Shown here piece by piece: positions 25,055-34,430 of a stretch of 64,000 nucleotides of DNA (position 1 is its first letter; each line of letters opens with the position of its first letter). The notes beneath the pieces are model-generated. The model had not been told where the DNA came from. It searched no databases and was given only the letters and a program-made list of their open reading frames with translations. Location: contig CAWJJU010000001.1 of assembly GCA_963843315.1 (NCBI GenBank), positions 124,001-188,000 of the forward strand, written 5' to 3'. The position numbers and the translations under genes were made by a program. This DNA comes from JAWVFM01 sp963843315. GTDB lineage: Bacteria > Actinomycetota > Thermoleophilia > Solirubrobacterales > 70-9.

Positions 25055-25916
25055 GGTCGAGGCGCTCGGCAAGACGGGTGCCCTGGCCTGCGGCCACGGC
25101 GCGGGCCGCGCGCGCCTCCTCGAGCGCAATGCCCCGCTCGGTCGGCCAGGTCGATCAGGCGCTGGCGCTCCTCGCCCTCGCGAGCGGCCCGCAGGAAGAG
25201 CCAGACGATCACGCCCAGGGTCACCAGCCCGCCCTCGAACATCATGATCGCCCCCGCGATGCCCTGGTCGGAGAGCGGCGAGATGCCATGTGCCGCCTCG
25301 CCGGCCGCGTAGCCGCCGTAGAAGGCCGAGCCCGACCAGATGAGCACGTTGCCGAACGCCGCCGAGAACAGGCGGACGAGCACCACGTAGCCGAGCGGGG
25401 CCGCGTTTCGCCACCACGACGGCTTCGGCAGCGGCCCGAACGACGGGCATCCACATGAGCACCCCGAAGCCCAGGAAGCAGGCGTGCTGAAGCGCGTGCA
25501 GCGGCGGGCGGTGAGCACGCCGTCGTACAGGGGCGCCAGGTGCCAGATCACCAGGTTGCAGGCCCACAGCGGCAGCGCGAGCCACGGAAGCGCCGCCGTG
25601 CGCAGCCAGCGCAGGCCGCGAAGCGCGAGCACCGGCTGGAGCACCGGGCCCGTCGTCCCGATCACCAGCAGCAGCGCGGCGAGGTCGCCGATCAGAGGTG
25701 CTCGATCATGTGCGCCCAGACCAGGTCGTCGGCGAGCGTCGCGATCGGGGTGAAGAGCGCGAGCAGGATCAGCAGCAGCCCGAAGGCGAACGCGAGCTGC
25801 CGGCCGGCGGGCACGGGCTGGCGCCGAGCCGCCAGCGTCGAGCAGCGCTTGGCATACGCGAACCCGACAAGCGGGACCGGGAGAAGCTCCAGGAGGAAGC
25901 CGAGGACGTCGCCCAT
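25044..25916 (-). pseudogene. ctaG: Cytochrome c oxidase assembly factor CtaG-type, four frameshifts
   Basis: Pieces in three frames join into one multi-pass membrane protein. They are MGDVLGFLLELLPVPLVGFA, LLVIGTTGPVLQPVLALRG, LPLWACNLVIWHLAPLYDGV, LHALQHACFLGFGVLMWMPV, LGYVVLVRLFSAAFGNVLIW and IAGAIMMFEGGLVTLGVIVW. The HLAPLYDG...HALQH and GxAxMMxEG features match the caa3-type CtaG family. Shifts occur near 25690, 25500, 25440 and 25145; the frame ends at TAG 25044. The family helps insert copper or assemble oxidase, which fits ctaC at the far end of the window. Errors are more likely than true loss. Confidence 0.7.
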
Positions 25917-26086
25917 GCCGAAATGGTATTCCCAGCGCCGCGCGCCCTCGCCCGGCAGGGCGGACGCGGGAGCAGATCAAAAGGTCCGCGGCGAAGGCGC
26001 GGGCCAATTCTTCAAGCGGGAGCGGAGCACCTGCCGGTGTTGTTCGGAGGAGCCGGCGGAGTTATTCAGGCGGGATCGGCTCTTCC

Positions 26087-27061
26087 CTAGAGCCAGCCGA
26101 TCCGCCTGAAGAACCGATATAGCAGGGCCACGGACACCACGATCGCGGTGAGCGCCAGGGGATAGCCGTAGCGGAAGTTGAGCTCGGGCATGTGGCGGAA
26201 GTTCATGCCCCACACGCCGACGAGGAAGGTCGGGATCGCGAAGATCGCGGCCCACGCGGAGATCTTCTGGACGACCTCGTTCTGGTGCACGCTGATCAGC
26301 GCGAGGTTCGCCTCCAGAATCGACGTGAGGAGCTCGCGGTCGGCCATGATCAGCTCGTCCATGCGGCGGGCGTGGTCGGCGACGTCGCGGAAGTAGGGCC
26401 GCAGCTGATCGGCCACCTGCGGGAACGCGCCCCCCTCCAGGAACTCCAGCGGCTGCAGAAGCGGCGCCACCGCGCGGTGGAACTCGATGACCTCGCGCTT
26501 CAGGAAGTAGATCCGCTCCGTCGACTGGCGACCGCCGCCGAAGACGTCCTGCTCGACCTCCTCGATGTCGTCCTCGATGCCGGCGACCACGGGCTCGTAG
26601 TTGTCGACGACCGCGTCGAGAATTGCCCACGCCACGGCCGGCGCGCCGTGGACCAGCAGCTGGGAGTGCCGCTTCTCCAGGCGCTCGCGGGCGGGTGCCA
26701 GGGCGGCGGCCTCGCCGTGGCGCACCGAGATCACCGAGTCGGCGGACACGAAGATGTCGAGCTCGCCGAAGTGGACCCGCTCCTCCTCCTCGTCGTACCG
26801 CGCGGTCTTGAGGACGATGAAGAAGCACTCGTCGTACTCCTCGAGCTTCGGCCGCTGGTGGGCTACCCCGGCGTCCTCGACCGCCAGCTCGGGAAGCCCG
26901 AAGGCCTCGGCGACCTTGCCGAGCTCCTCGTCGCTGGGCTCGTAGAGGCCCACCCAGACGAAGTTGCCCTCGCCCCGGCACAGCTTGGCCGCCTTCTCGA
27001 TCTCGAGGCTGCCGTCGTGCTGGCGCGTGCCGTCGCGGTAGTGGGCGCAATCGATGATCAC
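26087..27061 (-). CDS. corA: CorA family magnesium/cobalt transporter
   Basis: A 324-residue channel with a large N-terminal cytoplasmic domain and two C-terminal helices. The selectivity motif is VGVWGMNFRHMPEL between helix 1 (ISAWAAIFAIPTFLVGV) and helix 2 (YPLALTAIVVSVALLYRFF). The usual YGMN tyrosine is tryptophan here. The long stalk helix has EPVVAGIEDDIEEVEQDVFG. GTG at 27061, which gives V-I-I-D, is the natural start; the longer open frame upstream is the reverse of another gene. It is divergent from the secreted protein gene at 27170. Confidence 0.92.
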   Translation of the reverse strand: MIIDCAHYRDGTRQHDGSLEIEKAAKLCRGEGNFVWVGLYEPSDEELGKVAEAFGLPELAVEDAGVAHQRPKLEEYDECFFIVLKTARYDEEEERVHFGELDIFVSADSVISVRHGEAAALAPARERLEKRHSQLLVHGAPAVAWAILDAVVDNYEPVVAGIEDDIEEVEQDVFGGGRQSTERIYFLKREVIEFHRAVAPLLQPLEFLEGGAFPQVADQLRPYFRDVADHARRMDELIMADRELLTSILEANLALISVHQNEVVQKISAWAAIFAIPTFLVGVWGMNFRHMPELNFRYGYPLALTAIVVSVALLYRFFRRIGWL

Positions 27062-27169
27062 GGTCTGGCTCCGGGTTCGTCTTTCGCCGTCCGGACGTTG
27101 GTCCTGCCCGTGGGCGGCCCCACCCACGGGCGGGTCATGCCGCCGCGCGCCATGCCGATAATGAGACCG

Positions 27170-28180
27170 ATGCGAAGGCGAGCGCCACTGGCACTGCCCG
27201 TCGCCGCGACCGCGGCCCTCGCCATGGCCCTCGGCGCCTTCGCCAGCGACGGACCGGCCGCAAAGCCCCCGAGGCTCGCCGGCTGCGGCGTGTTCCCGGC
27301 CTCCCATGCCTCGGCCGGAGCTCTGTCGGGGTCCACCGAGGCCGCCTGGAACCAGGACGTCTCCCACGCGCCCCTGGATTCGCGCTCGAAGAAGTACCTG
27401 AGCGCGATCCGCCGGCTGGGCGACAACCAGGCGATCCATCCGGACTTCGGCGGCAACGGCCGCTACGGCATCCCCTACACCGTCGTCGGCCCCCACCAGC
27501 GACGCGTGAAGGTCAAGGTCTCGCCGTACGGCAGCGAGAGCGACTTCGGCCGGGCTCCAATCCCTCCGCACGCCCGCGTCGAGGGCGGCTCGGACCGCCA
27601 CGTGCTGGTGCTCCAGCGGCAGCGGTGCAAGCTCTACGAGATGTTCGCGTCCCGCTATCTGGGCGGCCACGGACACAAATGGCACGCGGGCTCGACCGCG
27701 AAGTGGAACCTTCGGTCCACGAAGCTTCGCCACGTCGGCTGGACATCGGCCGACGCCGCCGGCCTGCCGATTCTCCCGGGGCTCGTGCGCCCCGGCGAGG
27801 TCAGGCGCGGCTCGGTCCGCCACGCGATCCGGGTCACGTTCGAGGAGACCAGCGCGGCCTACGTCAAGCCGGCCTCGCACATCGCGTCATCGAGCTGCAA
27901 CCGCAACCTGCCCCCCATGGGCCTGCGGCTGCGCCTCAAGCACTCCTACTACGTCAAGCACCTGCACCGGTTCCCAAAGCACAGCCAGTCGCGCCCGATC
28001 TTCAGGGCGCTCTACCACTACGGGATGATCAACGCCGACAACGGCAGCAACTGGTACATCACGGGCGCGAGCTCCAAGTACTGGAATGACGGCGACCTCA
28101 ACCGCCTCAAGCAGGTGCCCGGGAGGGCGTTCGTGGTCGTGAAGAGCGCCTCGAGACCGAAGTTCAGCTCGGACTGCTGA
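27170..28180 (+). CDS. Conserved secreted protein of unknown function
   Basis: About 336 residues with an export signal (MRRRAPLALPVAATAALAMA). The mature part has IHPDFGGNGRYGIPYTVV, ESDFGRAPIPPHARVEGGSD, RHVLVLQRQRCKLYEMF, GWTSADAAGLPILPGLVRPG and PPMGLRLRLKHSYYVK. This order of motifs recurs in a family of extracellular proteins of unknown role that I recognise but cannot name. It is complete and unbroken, although neighbours are frameshifted. Other ATG codons at 27137, 27152 and 27161 are possible starts. Confidence 0.75.
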   Translation: MRRRAPLALPVAATAALAMALGAFASDGPAAKPPRLAGCGVFPASHASAGALSGSTEAAWNQDVSHAPLDSRSKKYLSAIRRLGDNQAIHPDFGGNGRYGIPYTVVGPHQRRVKVKVSPYGSESDFGRAPIPPHARVEGGSDRHVLVLQRQRCKLYEMFASRYLGGHGHKWHAGSTAKWNLRSTKLRHVGWTSADAAGLPILPGLVRPGEVRRGSVRHAIRVTFEETSAAYVKPASHIASSSCNRNLPPMGLRLRLKHSYYVKHLHRFPKHSQSRPIFRALYHYGMINADNGSNWYITGASSKYWNDGDLNRLKQVPGRAFVVVKSASRPKFSSDC

Positions 28181-29135
28181 GGGCGTCGGCGAGCCGCTCG
28201 CCGAGCCACAGGTCCAGCAGCCAGTCGCTGCCGGCCTGGCCCTTCCGCTCCAGCGCGATCCCGTCGGGGCCGCCGCTCCCCTTCACGCCGTTCCAGCGGG
28301 TCGAGGCCTTCACCCCGGCGAGGGCGTCCTTCACGGCCTCGGGCGCCTCGCCCACGGCGACGATACGGCCGTCGCGCGACTTCATCGAGAACTCGGGCGC
28401 TGGCGCGGCGACCGTCGTCTCGCTGACGCGGCTTGGTGCCCTCAAGCGGCGGGATGCGTCACGGTGACTGCGCGGCCGTGACGATTGCCCGAGATCACGA
28501 TCGCGCCGTCGAGCCGGCCGAGACACCCGGGCTGGACCGGGGCCGCGCACGGCGAACTTCACGTTCGGGCGTCCCGTGACCGCCAGCCCGAGCGGCGCCA
28601 GCGCCCGGCTCATCGGTCTCGAAGCCCTGGGCGACGTCGCCGCCGCCCGGCATCATCGCCCGTACGGCTCCGTAGACCGCGAGCAGCACGATCAGCGGGA
28701 AGCCGACCATCAGCGGCACGAACGTGTCGAAGAGATAGATCGGAGGGACGCTGAGGAAGATCAGCAGGGTGATCAGCATGCCCAGGCGGAGGCTCCGCCG
28801 CGACGACTTCCACATCGCGGAGCGCGCCTCGACCGCGTCGGCGTCGATCGGCCGCACCGCCATCGCGGCCCAGAGCGTCGCCTCGTCGAGGGTCGCCGGG
28901 TTGTCGATCTTTCCGGGACCGGGCCCGAGGGCAGCGAGGCCGCCTCGGCGCGCCCCAGGTCGCTGCGCTGCAGGGTGAAGAGGATCACGAAGAAGGACGC
29001 GATCACCCCGAAGATCAGGCCCTGGGCAAGCCGGGGGTGGGCCTGTCCCTGCCCCAGGGTCGTCGCGATGACGGCGCACAGCGCCATCACGACGAAGACG
29101 CCCGCGAGCCCAAAGGCTCGCGAGCGCCTGAATAT
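28164..29135 (-). pseudogene. Hypothetical four-helix membrane protein, several frameshifts
   Basis: Fragments in different frames form one protein. The N-terminal helices are FVVMALCAVIATTLGQGQAH and GLIFGVIASFFVILFTLQRS. A linker has KIDNPATLDEATLWAAMAVR. Two more helices follow (GMLITLLIFLSVPPIYLF and PLMVGFPLIVLLAVYGAVRA). The C-terminal soluble part has DGRIVAVGEAPEAVKDALAG, TRWNGVKGSGGPDGIAL and SDWLLDLWLGERLADAL. Shifts lie near 28940, 28600, 28510 and 28440. The start is unclear: ATA at 29135 opens the frame and the first GTG/ATG is inside helix 1. It overlaps the preceding plus-strand gene at 28164-28180. Function unknown. Confidence 0.55.
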
Positions 29136-29217
29136 GGTTCAGCCCTCAGCTGGAGGCGGGCCGGCGCGGCGGCGCCTCCGGCCGGGGCCGCGGGTGCGGC
29201 ACGCCGGCGGCCGGGCG

Positions 29218-29804
29218 TCACCTGCTGCCGGAGCGCCCCCGACCGCCGCCGGTGAAGCTCACCTGCACGGGCTCGCGCTCGGCGGCATCGGTGATCTCGA
29301 AGAACTCACGTGAGGTGAATCCGCCCTGCCCGGCGATGATCGAGTTCGGGAAGACCTGGATCTTCGTGTTGTAGGCCTGAACGTTCGAGTTGTAGATCCG
29401 GCGCGAGGCCTGGATCTCGTCCTCGATCTCCGACAGCTGACGGGTCAGCTGCTGGAAGTTCTCCGTGGCGCGGAGCGTCGGGTAGTTCTCGGCGACGGCG
29501 CGCAGGTCCGTCAGCGCGGCGGAGAGCTGGCCCTCTGCCTTGCTGTCTCGCCGACGCCGCGGGACGACATCGCGTCGGCGCGAGCGGCCGTGACCTTGGA
29601 GAACACCTGCTGCTCGTGCTCGGCGTAGCCCTTGACGCTCTCGACCAGGTTCGGCACCAGATCGTGGCGGCGCTTGAGCTGGACGTCGATGCCCGACCAG
29701 GCCTCGTCCACTCGGTTGCGCGACCCGATCATCCCGTTTCGGATCGAGATGTAGATGATCGCCAGCAGGACGATCAGGGCTACGACGACTATGGCAATGA
29801 CCAT
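29218..29804 (-). CDS. lemA: LemA family protein (one frameshift)
   Basis: The N-terminal membrane helix is MVIAIVVVALIVLLAIIYIS, followed by the family core WSGIDVQLKRRHDLVPNLVE and VKGYAEHEQQVFSKVTAARA. Near 29550 the frame shifts; one missing base restores AEGQLSAALTDLRAVAENYP, LTRQLSEIEDEIQASRRIYN and YNTKIQVFPNSIIAGQGGFT to TGA at 29218, about 195 residues. LemA proteins are membrane-anchored helical bundles of unsettled function. ATG at 29804. Confidence 0.88.
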
Positions 29805-29862
29805 GTATGGCTCCCCGTTGTTTGAAGCAGTGCGTGGTTTCTATTACGTCTTGGCGTGCAGG

Positions 29863-30362
29863 CTAACTCTCTGAGAGGTCGCCGTCACGCGGCAGAGCCC
29901 CCAGTCGCCTCAGCGCCGCTTCGGCGAGGCTCCTGGAAAGGTCGTCGTTGCCCTCGGCATCCGCGCGACCCAGCTCGTACGCGAGGCTCGCGACGTCGCT
30001 TGAGGAGATCGCGGCCTCGATGAGCTCCGGATAGCGCGGATCGCCCGAGGCGAGCGCACGCAACTCGGCGAGCCGGCTCTCGCGCGGTGCGAGGGCGGGG
30101 CCGAGGCCGAAGGCGGAGCCGGCCGGAAGGGCCGCTGCCTTGCCGGAGCCTGGCCGCTGGGGGTGTAGTTCTCCGGCAGCGCGCCCTCGCGGCGAAGCTT
30201 GTCGACGTGCTGGTAGACGGCGGCGCGGCTGACGCCCATGTCGCGGGCGATCTTCTTCACGGGCATCCCGAACTCCAGGCGTTCGAGCACCTCGGTCTGG
30301 CGCTTCGTCAGCCCCTCGCGGATGTGCGGCTGACCCTGTGGCTTTACAGCTTTACTTGACAT
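29863..30362 (-). CDS. Small HTH transcriptional regulator (one frameshift)
   Basis: ATG at 30362 opens MSSKAVKPQGQPHIREGLTK. A helix-turn-helix of the LuxR/sigma-4 type follows at residues 20-60 (RQTEVLERLEFGMPVKKIAR then GVSRAAVYQHVDKLRR). After about residue 72 the frame shifts once (near 30150) into a helical second half, LAPRESRLAELRALASGDPR and SSSDVASLAYELGRADAEGN, ending at 29863. The repaired protein has about 166 residues. A perfect 13-base inverted repeat lies over the start codon, which suggests autoregulation. The target genes are not known. Confidence 0.75.
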
Positions 30363-30389
30363 GACTTGACCTTAGCAGTCATGTCAAGT
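30354..30389. promoter_or_regulatory. Perfect 13-base inverted repeat over an HTH gene start
   Basis: ACTTGACATGACT (30354-30366) and AGTCATGTCAAGT (30377-30389) are exact reverse complements with a 10-base spacer. The minus-strand start codon (30360-30362) is inside the left arm. The element is AT-richer than its surroundings and contains TTGACA on both strands, so it could hold a promoter. A dimeric HTH protein bound here would block its own gene. The length and symmetry fit an operator; binding is inference. Confidence 0.7.
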
Positions 30390-30395
30390 GGGACC

Positions 30396-30432
30396 TGGCG
30401 ACTTCATGGGGGTATCCGCCACAAAGGCGCCA
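30396..30432. repeat. 37-base extragenic repeat, copy 1
   Basis: Shares GGTATCCGCCACAAAGGCGC and its left part TGGCGACTT with copy 2 at 30602-30638, 206 bases away. In this copy the left arm is diverged (TTCATGGGGG), so the hairpin is weaker. The inner TCCGCCACAAAGG also occurs, reversed, beside the palindromes at 380-442. Confidence 0.65.
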
Positions 30433-30601
30433 GGCTGCACCGCACATGTGACCGCACATTGCCGCGAACCGTCAAGGATGCGCGAAACGGAACCGGCAAT
30501 GAGGGAGTCCATAGCCGGCAGCGTCACCTCTTCGGCCCACGCCCCTCATTGCCCCGGCCACCCCGCCGATGAGCCGATTACGTGACAAACCCTCGGAGCG
30601 C

Positions 30602-30638
30602 TGGCGACCTTGTGGCGGTATCCGCCACAAAGGCGCCA
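30602..30638. repeat. 37-base extragenic repeat, copy 2 (hairpin)
   Basis: TGGCGACCTTGTGGCGG (30602-30618) pairs with CCGCCACAAAGGCGCCA (30622-30638) with two mismatches and a TAT loop. It sits five bases after the ogt stop, so it may also act as an mRNA end for that gene. It is a direct repeat of 30396-30432. Confidence 0.7.
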
Positions 30639-30642
30639 CCAG

Positions 30643-31259
30643 CTACAGGGCGCCCTCGTGCTCGAGGAGGAACCGCTTCATCTCCGGCCCGCCCCCGTAG
30701 TTGCCGAGAGCGCCGCCGCTTCGAACGACCCGGTGGCACGGGACCACGATCGGGATCGGGTTGGAGCCGCAGGCGCTGCCCGCCGCGCGATGGGCGCGTG
30801 CGCTCCCCGCGCGCGCCGCGACCTCCCCGTAGGTGGTCACCTCTCCGTAGGGGATCTCGGGCAGCAGGTGGAGAACCTTGTTGTAGAAGCCCGACCCCGC
30901 CAGGGACCAATCGATCGGCAGGTCGAACGCTCGCCGCTCGCCCTCGAAGTACTCATCGAGCTCGCGAAGCTCCTGTCCAGGTCGACTGCGGGCCTCGAGC
31001 ACTCGCGGCGATACCCCGTCGGAGAGCTGCTCGAGCACGCGCTCGAGCGGCTCGCCGGGCAGGCCCACCCGACCAGCCCGGCGGGCGTGGCCGCGACGAC
31101 CCCCGTGCCCATCGGGCTGTCGAACTGCGCGTAGGCGACGTCGAGGAGGCCCTCGGCGGCCGCCGCGGCGGCGAGGCGCTCCTCGAATCCGCCGGCGGGC
31201 TCGTCGGCGGCGCCGGAGAGGATTCGCCCGAGCTCACGCTCGGCGATCGCATCATTCAT
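30643..31259 (-). CDS. ogt: O6-alkylguanine-DNA alkyltransferase with extra N-terminus (one frameshift)
   Basis: A suicide repair protein that moves alkyl groups from O6-alkylguanine to its own cysteine. The active site PCHRVVRSGG is intact in SNPIPIVVPCHRVV, with IPYGEVTTYGEVAARAG before it and GNYGGGPEMKRFLLEHE after. The start ATG 31259 overlaps the sigma stop (TGATG). The first 40 residues (MNDAIAERELGRILSGAADE and on) precede a normal N-terminal domain and are extra. Near 31075 one base is missing, so the two halves lie in different frames. It is coupled to an ECF sigma factor. Confidence 0.88.
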
Positions 31260-31816
31260 CAGGCCACCTCCTGGAGGCTGTCGGCGTTGCGTCGAAGCAA
31301 TTGGAGGCCGTCGTGGACTCGCCGGCGGGCGGCGTCCTCGCTGCAGCCGAGCGCGTCGCCGATCTCCCCGTAGCGAAGGTCCACGGCGAAGCGCAGCAGC
31401 ACCGCGGCGCGCTGGCCCTCGGGGAGCGTGCCGACCGCGCTCCATACCGCCCCGTCGCGCTCGCCCATGCCTCCCGCCACAGCGGGGCCGCCCAGCCAGC
31501 GCGGGGCCGTCTGGGGCGCGGCGCCCTCGAGCTCGGCCGGCGTGCCGGCGGCCTGCGGACGCCCGGCGCGCCCGCGATGGTGGTCGTAGGCCTTGTTGCG
31601 CGCGATCGCGAAGAGCCAGGCGCGCAGGTTCCCGGGCTCGGCCCGCGGATAGGCGCGCAGCGCCGCCAGGAAGGTGTCCTGCAGGCAATCCTCGGCGTCG
31701 TCGGCGCCGACCATCCCGCGCAGGAACCCCAGCACGCCGGCGCGGTGCTGGTCGATCAGGCTGTGGAACGGAGGTAGTGCGCTCACTCTCGAATGGGGAA
31801 CGTCGGCCCGCGCCAT
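31259..31816 (-). CDS. ECF RNA polymerase sigma factor linked to ogt
   Basis: A 185-residue sigma-70 family protein. Region 2: LIDQHRAGVLGFLRGMVGAD, EDCLQDTFLAALRAYPRAEP and NLRAWLFAIARNKAYDHHRG. Region 4: LPEGQRAAVLLRFAVDLRYG and GDALGCSEDAARRRVHDGLQ. No anti-sigma gene is next to it; instead ogt follows with a one-base overlap. ATG at 31816 is the longest form, GTG at 31786 (just before SALPPFHS) is equally plausible. Neither has a strong ribosome site. Confidence 0.88.
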   Translation of the reverse strand: MARADVPHSRVSALPPFHSLIDQHRAGVLGFLRGMVGADDAEDCLQDTFLAALRAYPRAEPGNLRAWLFAIARNKAYDHHRGRAGRPQAAGTPAELEGAAPQTAPRWLGGPAVAGGMGERDGAVWSAVGTLPEGQRAAVLLRFAVDLRYGEIGDALGCSEDAARRRVHDGLQLLRRNADSLQEVA

Positions 31817-31911
31817 TTCGTGAGGTTCTCAGACGCGCGTCTCGTCCGACGCCCCGTCCCGAAAGTCGCTTCACTGGCGACACCAGGAAGGCAATGCACA
31901 AAGGCGGAGAC

Positions 31912-32380
31912 ATGAGCAGAAGGATCAAGGCGGGAATTGCAGGGCTGGCGGTCGCCGTGGCGGCGCCGGTGGCGATCGTGCTGGCGAGCGGGCCGGGGCA
32001 GCCCGCGGGACCGGGGCAGGCGGCCTCGAAGTCGCACGCGACCCAGACGGCGGCGTTGTACCCCGTCGCGGCGCCGGGCGGCGCAGCGGGGAAGGCGCGC
32101 ACAAGCCCAGCGTCAAGCTCGCCACTTCGAGACCAAGAAGAAGACGGTCCCCAAGGGACAGAGTGACCTGCTGGTCGGGCCCGTGCCGAAGAACTGCGAC
32201 GTGCTCAACGGCTACTACTTCATCTTCAAGCGCCACACCACGGACGTGCTGTCGATGGGCGACTCTCCCGCGGGCCTGCGCAAGTGGGACTTCTACCGCG
32301 ACAACGAGAGCGGCAAGAAGGTCAAGCACGTCACCTACGGCGTGATCTGCGCCCGGGGCGTCGGGATCATCACCCACTAG
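31912..32380 (+). pseudogene. Secreted protein, frameshifted
   Basis: ATG at 31912 (GGCGGAGAC ribosome site) opens a signal peptide, MSRRIKAGIAGLAVAVAAPV. After about residue 60 the frame breaks near 32100. The intact second half reads ETKKKTVPKGQSDLLVGPVP, NCDVLNGYYFIFKRHTTDVL and KKVKHVTYGVICARGVGIIT to TAG 32380. Two cysteines (NCD and ICA) may pair. Two shifts seem needed to join the parts. Similar small exported proteins occur elsewhere in the window, but the function is unknown. Confidence 0.55.
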
Positions 32381-32706
32381 GCGCGGTAAAGGCGGCCGAC
32401 AGTAGGAGGCTGCTCCTCGTCGGCCGCGACCGAACTCGGCGCCCGGGTTGTCCTCGGGCGCCGGCGCGTCGCTGTCGGGGAAGCGGTGCATGTCGCCGGT
32501 GGGAGGCGACGTCGCGCAGGTCCTCCTCGGCCATCTCGAAGCCCTCGGCCTCGCCGCCGCCCGCCTCGCTGAACCGGTCGCTCGGCCGGATCGACGCCGG
32601 GGTCCGGCGTCTCGCCGCCGATCGAGCCAGCCTCCTCGGCGGCGGCCTCGGCCTCCGCTTCCTCGTTGGGGTCGAGCTCGTTCTCGGGTGGATCGATTTC
32701 GGTCAT
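32377..32706 (-). pseudogene. Small acidic protein, frameshifted
   Basis: ATG at 32706 overlaps the stop of the dehydrogenase gene (ATGA). The start is very acidic (MTEIDPPENELDPNEEAEAE), then GGETPDPGVDPAERP. Other frames continue it as EAGGGEAEGFEMAEEDLRDV and HRFPDSDAPAPEDNPGAEFG, ending near 32377. This composition resembles DUF5709-like acidic actinobacterial proteins with a GEAEGFE motif. At least three shifts are needed. It ends within the stop codon of the opposing gene. Confidence 0.5.
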
Positions 32707-33595
32707 GCGGGCTCCTTCACTGCCATGGGCTTGGACGCGAGGTAGGTGGCCGCCATGTCCTCGTCGCCGTGCTCGGCGCCGCGGCGCTCATGCGCTCCCG
32801 GATTGCCTCGAGCACCGGAAGGTCGAGACCCGCGTCGCGAGCGGCATCGACGAACAGGCCGGCGTCCTTGGCCGCCAGGGCGAGCCTAAACGACGGGGTG
32901 AAGTCGCCGTCGAGCATGGCGCGGCCCTTCAGCTGCAGGTACGGAAGATCGAGTGGGCCGTCGGACACGGCGTCGAGGACGAGGGCCGGATCGATGCCCA
33001 TCCCCTCCGCCAGCGAGAGCATCTCCGCGCTCGCCTCCACGACGCTCAGCACCCAGGCGTTGACGGCCAGCTTCAGGCGGGTGCCGTCGCCGGCGTCGCC
33101 GAGCTCGATCACGCGCTGCCGACCGCCTCGAACACCGGCGCCAGGCGCTCCACGGCGTCGTCGGGACCCGATGCGAGCACGACCAGCGCGCCCTCCTCGG
33201 CGGGCTTCCTGGTGCCCAGGACCGGGAGCGTCGACGAGCTCGAGGCCCAGCTCCGCGGCCAGCTCCGCGCAGCGCTCGGTGCCCTCGATGCCGACGGTGC
33301 TCGCCTGAAACCACACGGCGCCGTCGTCGGCGCCGGAGGGGAAGGCGGCCTCCACGGTCTCGATAACCGCGTCGGTGTCGCTGAGGATCGTCAGCACGAT
33401 GTCGGCGCTGGAGGCCGCCCCCTCCGGTGTCTCACACAAGGTCACGTTCTCGGCGTCGCCGAGGTCGGCGATCCGGTCCGCGGTGCGGTTCCAGGCCCGC
33501 ACCGCGATCCCGGCGCCGGCGATGTTCGCGGCCATGCCGCGGCCCATGGCGCCGCCGGCGCCAAGGACCGCGACGGTGTCGGCCGCTTCGCTCAT
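32703..33595 (-). pseudogene. 3-hydroxyisobutyrate dehydrogenase family oxidoreductase, three frameshifts
   Basis: An NAD(P)-dependent beta-hydroxyacid dehydrogenase of about 297 residues. The Rossmann motif is TVAVLGAGGAMGRGMAANIA with VRAWNRTADR. The substrate loop after VDAP lies in a shifted frame as LGTRKPAEEGALVVLASGPD. The catalytic lysine region is RLKLAVNAWVLSVVEASAEM, and the end is AEHGDEDMAATYLASKPMAV in another frame to TGA 32703. Shifts lie near 33228 (one extra C), 33121 and 32795. Four bases separate its ATG (33595) from the PfpI stop. Confidence 0.8.
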
Positions 33596-33599
33596 CGGG

Positions 33600-34180
33600 T
33601 CAGCCCGCCGCCGCGCCGGCACGCTGACCGGAGTGCACACCCTCGGCGATCTCCTCGACCACCTTGGCGTTGAACGCCTCGAGGTCGTCGGGCTTGCGGC
33701 TCGACACGAGCCCCTCGTCGACGTGGACCTCCTCGTCGACCCACTCCGCGCCCGCGTTTCGCAGGTCGGTCCGCAGACTGGGCCAGGAGGTGAGGGTGCG
33801 GCCGCGAACGACGTCCGCCTCGATCAGCGTCCACGGGCCGTGGCAGATGACGCCAACCGGCTTGCCCGCGTCGAAGAACGCGCGGATGAACTCGACCGCG
33901 TCGGAATGCGTGCGGAGGTTGTCGGGGTTCGCCACCCCGCCCGGCAGCACGAGCCCGTCGTAGTCGGAGGGATCGGCCTCCTCCACGGAGACGTCCGCGG
34001 TGAAGGTGTCCCCCTTGTCGAGGTGGTTGAACGCCTGGATCTCCGCGCCGCCGGGGGAGACGATGTGGGCTTCGGCACCCGCGCTCGCACGGCCTCGAGT
34101 GGCTCGGTCAGCTCGACCTGCTCGACGCCCTCGTCGGCAACGAGGAACGCGACCTTCTTGTCGGTGAGCGCTTCGCTCAT
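33600..34180 (-). CDS. DJ-1/PfpI family protein (one frameshift)
   Basis: A class I glutamine amidotransferase-like protein of about 192 residues. ATG at 34180 with GGAG upstream opens MSEALTDKKVAFLVADEGVE. One shift near 34080 leads to EAHIVSPGGAEIQAFNHLDK. The nucleophile elbow PVGVICHGPWTLIEADVV carries the cysteine, and DYDGLVLPGGVANPDNLR precedes it. Such proteins act as glyoxalases, chaperones or peptidases; which one cannot be told. It probably shares a transcript with the dehydrogenase that follows. Confidence 0.85.
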
Positions 34181-34430
34181 GTCCTGCTCCTTTCGGGTCG
34201 CTTGAAGTTCGACGGCGCGAGCCCGAGCGCCGCGCCGCCCCGGGGGGCGGTTGGTCTTCTCACCCATCAGCGGGAACCGAATCCAATTCGGTGAAAAGCC
34301 GCCGGGGCTCGAGTTGCGCCGTCACTCCGGGCGTACCCGTCCGGGCGCGATTCATGCGCGGGCGATCCCGGGCGTGGTTCCTCCATGCCGCGAGGACTAA
34401 GCTGGGCTCATCAGGCAGAGGGGGACATTC

